Source of the DNA: Microcaldota archaeon
Lineage (GTDB): Archaea; Micrarchaeota; Micrarchaeia; Burarchaeales; JAKAKT01
Assembly (NCBI GenBank): GCA_026396425.1
Contig: JAPLWU010000108.1
Span: forward strand, 1-10,001
Direction of reading: 5' to 3'
DNA: 10,001 nt
A program made the translations under genes and the position numbers. Position 1 is the stretch's first letter; each line of letters begins with the position of its first letter. This document shows, piece by piece, positions 5,868 through 10,001 of the stretch. The notes beneath the pieces were generated by a model. The model made no database searches. It was not told the origin of the DNA and worked only from the letters and a program-made list of their open reading frames with translations.

Positions 5868-7078
5868 TTAGTTTGAACGATAATTACGACGTAATGGTTG
5901 TTGGCGCAGGGCCCGCGGGCTCTTCGGCAGCGAAGCACGCGGCTGAAGGCGGGGCTAGCGTTCTCCTCGTCGATAGGAAGAAGGAGTTCGGCGTGCCCGT
6001 GAGATGCGGGGAGGGAGTAGGCAGCCACTGGCTGAAGGAGCTGGGCATAAGCATCAGCGACAGGTCCGTATGCGCCCGCATAAAGGGGGCGAAGCTCGTT
6101 TCGCCGGATTTGAAATCGTCGGTAACCATAAGCACGCCAGAGACGATGGGCTACGTTCTCGACAGGAAGGTGTTCGACCGCGAGCTAGCAATCGACGCGG
6201 CCCGCGCCGGAGCGGAAACCGCCCTTAAGACCGAAGTGGTCGGAGTAACCAAAAACAACGGCAAGGTCACTGGCGCGATTCTCGAATACGACGGGAAGAA
6301 AACGGAAGTAAAATCGAAAATATTGATAGCTGCCGACGGTGGCGAGTCGCTCGTGGCGAGGATGGCGGGAATAAACACGCTCGCAACCCTTTACGATTCC
6401 GACTTCGGGGTCGAGTACGAGATGGCCAACGTCGAATGCGAGGGCCTCATAGAAATTTATTTCGGCAAATCCTGGGCCCCGCGCGGCTACGCGTGGGTTT
6501 TCCCAAAGGGGGAGGACGTCGCAAACGTGGGCGTCGGCATAGGCGGGATGGAGAAGCCGAACGCAATCCATTACCTCAACAAATTCCTGGAGCTCGACAG
6601 GTTCAAGAAGGCGCAGCCGGTCGCGCTCAAGGCGGGAATAATACCCGTGGGCGCACCGTGCAGGCAGCTCGTGGCCGACGGCCTAATGGTCGTGGGAACT
6701 TCGGCGCACCAGGTCGACCCCATACACGGAGGGGGCATATGCCTTGCCATAGACGCGGGGAACATCGCCGGCAAGGTGGCGGCCAAATGCGTGGGCGAGG
6801 GGAAATCCGACGCAAAGGCGCTTTCGGAATATGAGAAGACCTGGCGCTCTGCGAGGGAGAAGAAGCTCCTGCGCAGGCTGCTGCTCCGCAAGGTGCTGGA
6901 GGAGCTGAACGACGACGATTACAACGCGGCCATAGGGTGCCTGAACGACGCCGACGTCGGGAAGCTGCTCGACGGCAATTACGCGCCGGTGGCGGGAAAG
7001 GTTCTCACCGCCAGGCCGCAGCTGCTCAGGGCGCTCAAGGCGCTGTTGACTTCGTCAGAGACTGGAAGAACGCTTTAA
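5864..7078 (+). CDS. Digeranylgeranylglycerophospholipid reductase (geranylgeranyl reductase family)
   Basis: A flavoprotein that saturates the double bonds of geranylgeranyl chains of archaeal ether lipids at the membrane. The 404-residue protein is typical in length. It shows an N-terminal FAD-binding Rossmann motif VVGAGPAGSSAA (12-23), the PVRCGEGVG motif with the conserved Cys (C48), a second FAD contact IAADGGES (155-162), the family motif GYAWVFPKG (208-216), NVGVGIGG, and the FAD-proximal AHQVDPIHGGGICLAI (281-296). The GTG start at 5864 overlaps the ferredoxin stop as GTGA. A TTG at 5873 is an alternative. The frame can be extended to an ATG at 5804, but that would lie inside the ferredoxin gene. 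Coupling with the ferredoxin supports the electron-donor role. Lys/Glu codons are mainly AAG/GAG. Confidence 0.92.
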   Translation: MISLNDNYDVMVVGAGPAGSSAAKHAAEGGASVLLVDRKKEFGVPVRCGEGVGSHWLKELGISISDRSVCARIKGAKLVSPDLKSSVTISTPETMGYVLDRKVFDRELAIDAARAGAETALKTEVVGVTKNNGKVTGAILEYDGKKTEVKSKILIAADGGESLVARMAGINTLATLYDSDFGVEYEMANVECEGLIEIYFGKSWAPRGYAWVFPKGEDVANVGVGIGGMEKPNAIHYLNKFLELDRFKKAQPVALKAGIIPVGAPCRQLVADGLMVVGTSAHQVDPIHGGGICLAIDAGNIAGKVAAKCVGEGKSDAKALSEYEKTWRSAREKKLLRRLLLRKVLEELNDDDYNAAIGCLNDADVGKLLDGNYAPVAGKVLTARPQLLRALKALLTSSETGRTL

Positions 7079-7098
7079 GCAGGCAACTGGTGCAAAAC

Positions 7099-8166
7099 AT
7101 GAAACCAAACCCGAGGGCAAAACTCGTGTGGGTGGCGCAGGCCATGGGCTATGCACTGCCCATACTTTTCGTGCTATTAGCGGCAGGATTCGGACTGGCC
7201 TCGGTTTTCAGGGCGGAGATAATGCCGGGAGTTGACAATCTTTTCGTCTGCGCCGGGGTTTTCGTGGCCGTTTCGATGCTTTGCGCTTTTCTCTTCTACG
7301 TTTGGGCCCAGCTCAGGTACAAGGGCCATTCCTTCGAACTCGGTAACGACGGAGTCATAATTTCGGACGGGCTGATAGCGAAGAGGTACGCAAGCATACC
7401 CTTCTCGGAGATAGCGGAGATAAACTACGACAATGAAGGCATGCTCGGGCTGGCGGAGAACATATTCGGGAGCTACATGGTCACCCTGACCACGACGGAG
7501 GGGAAGCGGGCGAGGATGCACGGCATAGAGGACCCCTCGGAATTCGTAAAAGGCCTGATGGCAAAGAAGTATGGAATCACGCCTGGCGAGCAGACGTACG
7601 CGACCGAGGCGGGCCTGCCGGCGCCCGTTGCACCCGAGCCGGATGCGGTTTTCTCCGGTGACGCCGTTAGGCCCGGGCCAGGGGTTAGGGCGAGACCCGA
7701 GGAGTTGGCTTGGCCCGAGGAAAGATATGGGGCCGGGGAGAAGGGATTCGCGCCCGCCTTGCCGCAGCAAACGGTTTCGCCGGAAAAACCACCAGCTGAA
7801 ACGCCACGGGCAAAGGGGCAGACTTTCACGATATTGGCGGGCGATGTTGGTGAGCAGCCCGAGCCGCAGGATTACGCATACTCGATGGAGCATGACTCGC
7901 CCGAAGCGCAGGAACCAAAAATAAAAGAGGAGCGCGAATACGGCGGGGAAGGGTTGGCGGGGAGGCAAAGAACGGCATCGGACGAGCAACGCGGGAATAT
8001 GACGGGCGGGAGTGGAAACGAAGAACCTGACGAACCGCCAGGGCGGGAAAGCGGACAGAGAACAGGATACGAAAAGCGCGGCTTCTCGCCCGAGGAAAAG
8101 CAGGACCTCGCCTCCGAACTCAGGGAGATACGGAGGGCACTCGAGTCCATCGGGCCGCGCGGCTGA
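7099..8166 (+). CDS. Membrane protein with bacterial-PH-like (DUF304) domain and disordered tail
   Basis: The protein has 355 residues from the ATG at 7099 (the frame is open to 6937, but that part lies inside the reductase gene). Two membrane helices (about 9-37 and 47-72) are followed by a PH-like beta domain of the bPH2/YdbS type (about 76-158) with FELGNDGVIISDGLIAKRYA, IPFSEIAEINYD and SYMVTLTTTEGKR. Residues 165-325 are a Pro/Glu/Gly-rich, probably unstructured tail. The protein ends in a charged amphipathic helix (FSPEEKQDLASELREIRRAL). The short hydrophobic hairpin and PH-like domain suggest a membrane-anchored scaffold. A TATA-like CTTTAA (7073-7078) covers the end of the reductase gene and could give a separate leaderless transcript. 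The function is unknown. Confidence 0.75.
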   Translation: MKPNPRAKLVWVAQAMGYALPILFVLLAAGFGLASVFRAEIMPGVDNLFVCAGVFVAVSMLCAFLFYVWAQLRYKGHSFELGNDGVIISDGLIAKRYASIPFSEIAEINYDNEGMLGLAENIFGSYMVTLTTTEGKRARMHGIEDPSEFVKGLMAKKYGITPGEQTYATEAGLPAPVAPEPDAVFSGDAVRPGPGVRARPEELAWPEERYGAGEKGFAPALPQQTVSPEKPPAETPRAKGQTFTILAGDVGEQPEPQDYAYSMEHDSPEAQEPKIKEEREYGGEGLAGRQRTASDEQRGNMTGGSGNEEPDEPPGRESGQRTGYEKRGFSPEEKQDLASELREIRRALESIGPRG

Positions 8167-8173
8167 CCGCAAG

Positions 8174-8201
8174 GTATAAGATAATTGGAGTAATACTTAA
8201 T
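8174..8201 (+). promoter_or_regulatory. Promoter region of rpoK
   Basis: Two AT-rich elements lie in the 58-base gap before rpoK: GTATAAGATAATT (8174-8186) and TAATACTTAAT (8191-8201). The second is centred 29 bases before the rpoK ATG, within the possible range for a short leader. I cannot say which one is used. Confidence 0.4.
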
Positions 8202-8224
8202 CCGCTGGATTATGGGTGTTTTTT

Positions 8225-8398
8225 ATGGAGCTTAACAAATACGAGAAGGCGCGGCTCATCGGCGCAAGGGCACTGCAGCTCGCAACAGGGGCGCCGCCGC
8301 TAATCGAGATAGCCGGCGAGATGGCCCTCAACCCGGTCAGCATATCCTTTCTCGAATTCGAGAGGGGAGTTATACCCATCGTGGTGGTCAAGGACTGA
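8225..8398 (+). CDS. rpoK: RNA polymerase subunit K (Rpb6/omega homologue)
   Basis: A 57-residue archaeal Rpb6 homologue. It helps assemble and stabilise the polymerase by clamping the large subunit. The conserved omega/Rpb6 segment is intact: KYEKARLIGARALQLATG (5-22), PPLIE, then NPVSISFLEFERGVIPIVV (36-54). The ATG at 8225 is preferred. A GTG three codons upstream (8216) is in frame and possible. rpoK often sits with other polymerase or ribosomal genes; here it stands between a PH-like membrane protein gene and lemA, 24 bases before the latter. Length and motif leave little doubt. Confidence 0.95.
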   Translation: MELNKYEKARLIGARALQLATGAPPLIEIAGEMALNPVSISFLEFERGVIPIVVVKD

Positions 8399-8411
8399 GA
8401 CGCTTTGGCGT

Positions 8412-8419
8412 GAGGTGAT
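8412..8419 (+). promoter_or_regulatory. Shine-Dalgarno site that sets the TTG start of lemA
   Basis: GAGGTGAT is a near-complete complement of the archaeal 16S rRNA 3' end. Its GGTG core lies five bases upstream of the TTG at 8423. It decides the unusual start codon and implies that lemA is translated from a transcript with a leader, probably shared with rpoK. Confidence 0.8.
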
Positions 8420-8422
8420 TGT

Positions 8423-8980
8423 TTGATTGAGCTTTTGGTCGGAGTTCTGGGCGTTATTCTCGTGGTGGCGGTTCTCTACCTCATCTGGGTATTCAACGCA
8501 TTCATCACGCTCAGGAGCAGGATTGACAACGCGTGGTCGCAGATTGACGTCCAGCTCAAGAGGAGATTTGACCTCATACCCAACCTCGTTGAGACCGTGA
8601 AGGGGTATGCCAAGCACGAGCGCGAGACGTTCGATTCGGTGACAAAGGCGAGGGCGCAGATGGCCGGAGCCAAATCCGTGGGCGACATGGCAAAAGCCAA
8701 TAATGCGCTCACTTCTGCGCTCAAGACGCTCTTCGCCGTTGCCGAGAATTATCCCGAACTCAAGGCCAACGAGAACTTCAAGATGCTCCAGGAGGAGCTG
8801 TCCGGAACAGAAAGCAAGATTGCGTATGCGCGGCAGTTCTACAACGACAACGTGATGGGATACAACATAAAGCGCGAATCTTTCCCCTCGAATATCATCG
8901 CCTCGCTCTTCAACTTCGGCAAGCGCGACTACTTCGAAATCGAGGAAGCCGCCCGCGAGGCAGTGAAGGTCAAGTTCTGA
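8423..8980 (+). CDS. lemA: LemA family membrane-anchored protein
   Basis: A 185-residue LemA protein with one N-terminal membrane helix (about 2-24, LLVGVLGVILVVAVLYLIWVF) followed by a four-helix-type cytoplasmic or external helical bundle. Family hallmarks are FNAFITLRSRIDNAWSQIDVQLKRRFDLIPNLVETVKGYAKHE (in two parts, 24-44 and 45-66), LTSALKTLFAVAENYPELKANENF, LSGTESKIAYARQFYNDNVMGYN, and FPSNIIASLFNF near the C-terminus. Its molecular role is not established; it is widely found beside HtpX-type proteases or TPM-domain proteins, as here. It starts with TTG, supported by a strong ribosome binding site. A T-rich run follows the stop. Confidence 0.95.
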   Translation: MIELLVGVLGVILVVAVLYLIWVFNAFITLRSRIDNAWSQIDVQLKRRFDLIPNLVETVKGYAKHERETFDSVTKARAQMAGAKSVGDMAKANNALTSALKTLFAVAENYPELKANENFKMLQEELSGTESKIAYARQFYNDNVMGYNIKRESFPSNIIASLFNFGKRDYFEIEEAAREAVKVKF

Positions 8981-8994
8981 AAACCTGAAAAAAT

Positions 8995-9010
8995 CTTTTT
9001 TTATTCTTTT
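8995..9010 (+). terminator. T-rich terminator of lemA overlapping the htpX promoter
   Basis: CTTTTTTTATTCTTTT lies 14 bases after the lemA stop. The T7 run can terminate lemA transcripts, while the TTTATT part (8999-9004) is centred about 26 bases before the htpX ATG and may act as its TATA box for a leaderless transcript. Confidence 0.5.
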
Positions 9011-9027
9011 CCTCCCAAACAGTTAGC

Positions 9028-9915
9028 ATGGCCAACATATACTCCGAGATATCCAGCAACCAGTGGAAGTCGCGCGTGCTGTTTGTTTTGTTCTTCTTGA
9101 TAGTTGGCAGCCTCGTATTTTTTGTAAGCTACCTCTTTGATTTCGGCGAGTTCGCGGCGGTTTTCGCCCTGGTGTTGGCCGTGGTTATGAGCTTCGGAAG
9201 CTATTACTACAGCGATTCGATTGTGCTGAAGATATCCGGCGCGAGGCCCGTCAGAAAGGAGGAGTTCCCGCACCTCTACAACGCAATTGAGGGGATTGCG
9301 ATAGCTGCCGGAATCCCAACCCCGAGGGCTTACGTGATAGAGGACGAGGCGCTGAATGCGTTCGCGACCGGAAGGGACCCGCAGCACTCGGCAATCGCGG
9401 TAACTACCGGCTTGCTGAAAAGGATGAACCGTGTGGAGCTCGAGGGAGTCGTAGGCCACGAGATGTCCCACATAAAGAATTACGACATACGCTTCGCAAC
9501 GCTCGCCGTCGTCATGGTCGGAATGGCCGCAATTCTCGGCGACCTCATGCTCAGGTATTTCTGGTTTGCCCCGCGCGGCGGAGGCGGGAGAAAAGGAGGT
9601 GGCGCTGCAATTTTGGTGGTTGCCGGCCTTCTGCTGGCCATAATTGCGCCGATAGCCGCGCAGCTCGTGCGCCTCGCAATCTCGCGGAAGCGCGAGTACC
9701 TCGCGGACGCCAGCGGGGCCCTCATAACAAGATACCCGGAGGGGCTTGCGAGCGCGCTCGACAAGATAAGCAAGGACAATACGCGGATGCGGAACGTGAC
9801 GGATGCGACCGCCCCGCTTTACATAGCGAATCCGCTCAAGAAGAGCATGGTCTCGAACCTCTTCAGCACGCACCCGCCAATAGAGGACCGAATCCGGCTC
9901 CTGAGGGCGATGTGA
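9028..9915 (+). CDS. htpX: HtpX-like M48 family membrane zinc protease
   Basis: A 295-residue integral membrane metalloprotease of peptidase family M48B, which degrades misfolded membrane proteins. Two N-terminal membrane helices (about 16-38 and 42-60) precede the catalytic domain with HEMSH (144-148, zinc ligands H144 and H148, catalytic E145) and the third zinc ligand E223 in REYLADASGA. Two further hydrophobic segments (about 156-178 and 193-216) flank a Gly-rich loop, GGGGRKGGG (184-192). The C-terminus has the conserved FSTHPPIEDRI. Length and features match archaeal HtpX. It follows lemA by 47 bases and may have its own promoter. The Gly/Arg/Lys loop between membrane segments is somewhat unusual. 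Confidence 0.96.
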   Translation: MANIYSEISSNQWKSRVLFVLFFLIVGSLVFFVSYLFDFGEFAAVFALVLAVVMSFGSYYYSDSIVLKISGARPVRKEEFPHLYNAIEGIAIAAGIPTPRAYVIEDEALNAFATGRDPQHSAIAVTTGLLKRMNRVELEGVVGHEMSHIKNYDIRFATLAVVMVGMAAILGDLMLRYFWFAPRGGGGRKGGGAAILVVAGLLLAIIAPIAAQLVRLAISRKREYLADASGALITRYPEGLASALDKISKDNTRMRNVTDATAPLYIANPLKKSMVSNLFSTHPPIEDRIRLLRAM

Positions 9916-9922
9916 ACAACCT

Positions 9923-9987
9923 CGGCCTAAAGGCCGCCCGATTCGCGTGCGACGCGAATGGGCCCATTTGCCCGCAGGCAAATTGGG
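9923..9987. repeat. Three consecutive stem-loops after htpX
   Basis: Hairpin 1 is CGGCC-TAAA-GGCCG (9923-9936). Hairpin 2 is GCCC, a bulged G, then ATTCGCG-TGCGA-CGCGAAT and GGGC (9936-9963). Hairpin 3 is CCCATTTGCC-CGCA-GGCAAATTGGG with one bulged A (9963-9987). They are packed end to end with almost no spacer and no T-run follows in view. They could be a palindromic intergenic repeat, an mRNA 3' stabiliser or the start of a structured RNA gene that continues beyond the window. Confidence 0.5.
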
Positions 9988-10001
9988 AGGTTTCCGATGG
10001 T

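Noticed and set aside
9001..9981. 326-codon minus-strand open frame opposite htpX
   Set aside because: It is a shadow of the htpX gene, with no family features, and starts inside the hairpin array.

Overview
The window comes from an archaeon. It carries RpoK (archaeal RNA polymerase subunit K), a geranylgeranyl reductase of the archaeal ether-lipid type, an Lrp-like regulator, TATA boxes about 25 bases upstream of leaderless starts, and GGTGAT-type ribosome binding sites. The compact layout and the HtpX/LemA pair would suit a DPANN-type or other small-genome euryarchaeal lineage, but that placement is a low-confidence inference.

Left part (1-3617): an [NiFe]-hydrogenase maturation block. hypC and hypD lie on the minus strand with an ATGA overlap. 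hypF diverges from them on the plus strand. A single AT-rich box midway between the hypC start and a candidate GTG start of hypF could serve both directions. HypF and HypE make the cyanide ligand of the hydrogenase iron, and HypC and HypD assemble the Fe(CN)2CO unit. HypE, HypA, HypB and the hydrogenase itself are not in view. These genes prefer AAA/GAA codons, whereas the genes to the right prefer AAG/GAG. A degenerate tRNA 3'-end-like sequence lies just beyond hypD at the window edge.

Middle part (3650-5568): a 338-residue regulator built from two copies of an Lrp/AsnC-like module. It is followed by a promoter with a perfect 17-base palindrome between TATA box and start, then a stretch that looks like a structured non-coding RNA with a textbook kink-turn (about 4753-4896). 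A gene for a transglutaminase-like protein that appears to have lost its catalytic Cys and His comes next. That gene has its own TATA box and a leaderless GTG start, so the RNA region is probably not its coding sequence.

Right part (5694-9915): a two-cluster ferredoxin translationally coupled to geranylgeranyl reductase (membrane lipid saturation), a membrane protein with a bacterial-PH-like domain and a long disordered tail, rpoK, lemA, and the membrane zinc protease htpX. Membrane lipid and membrane quality-control functions dominate here. The window ends in a run of three back-to-back stem-loops after htpX.

The best candidate for something undescribed is the kink-turn RNA with its palindromic operator, placed between a tandem Lrp-like regulator and a pseudo-transglutaminase.
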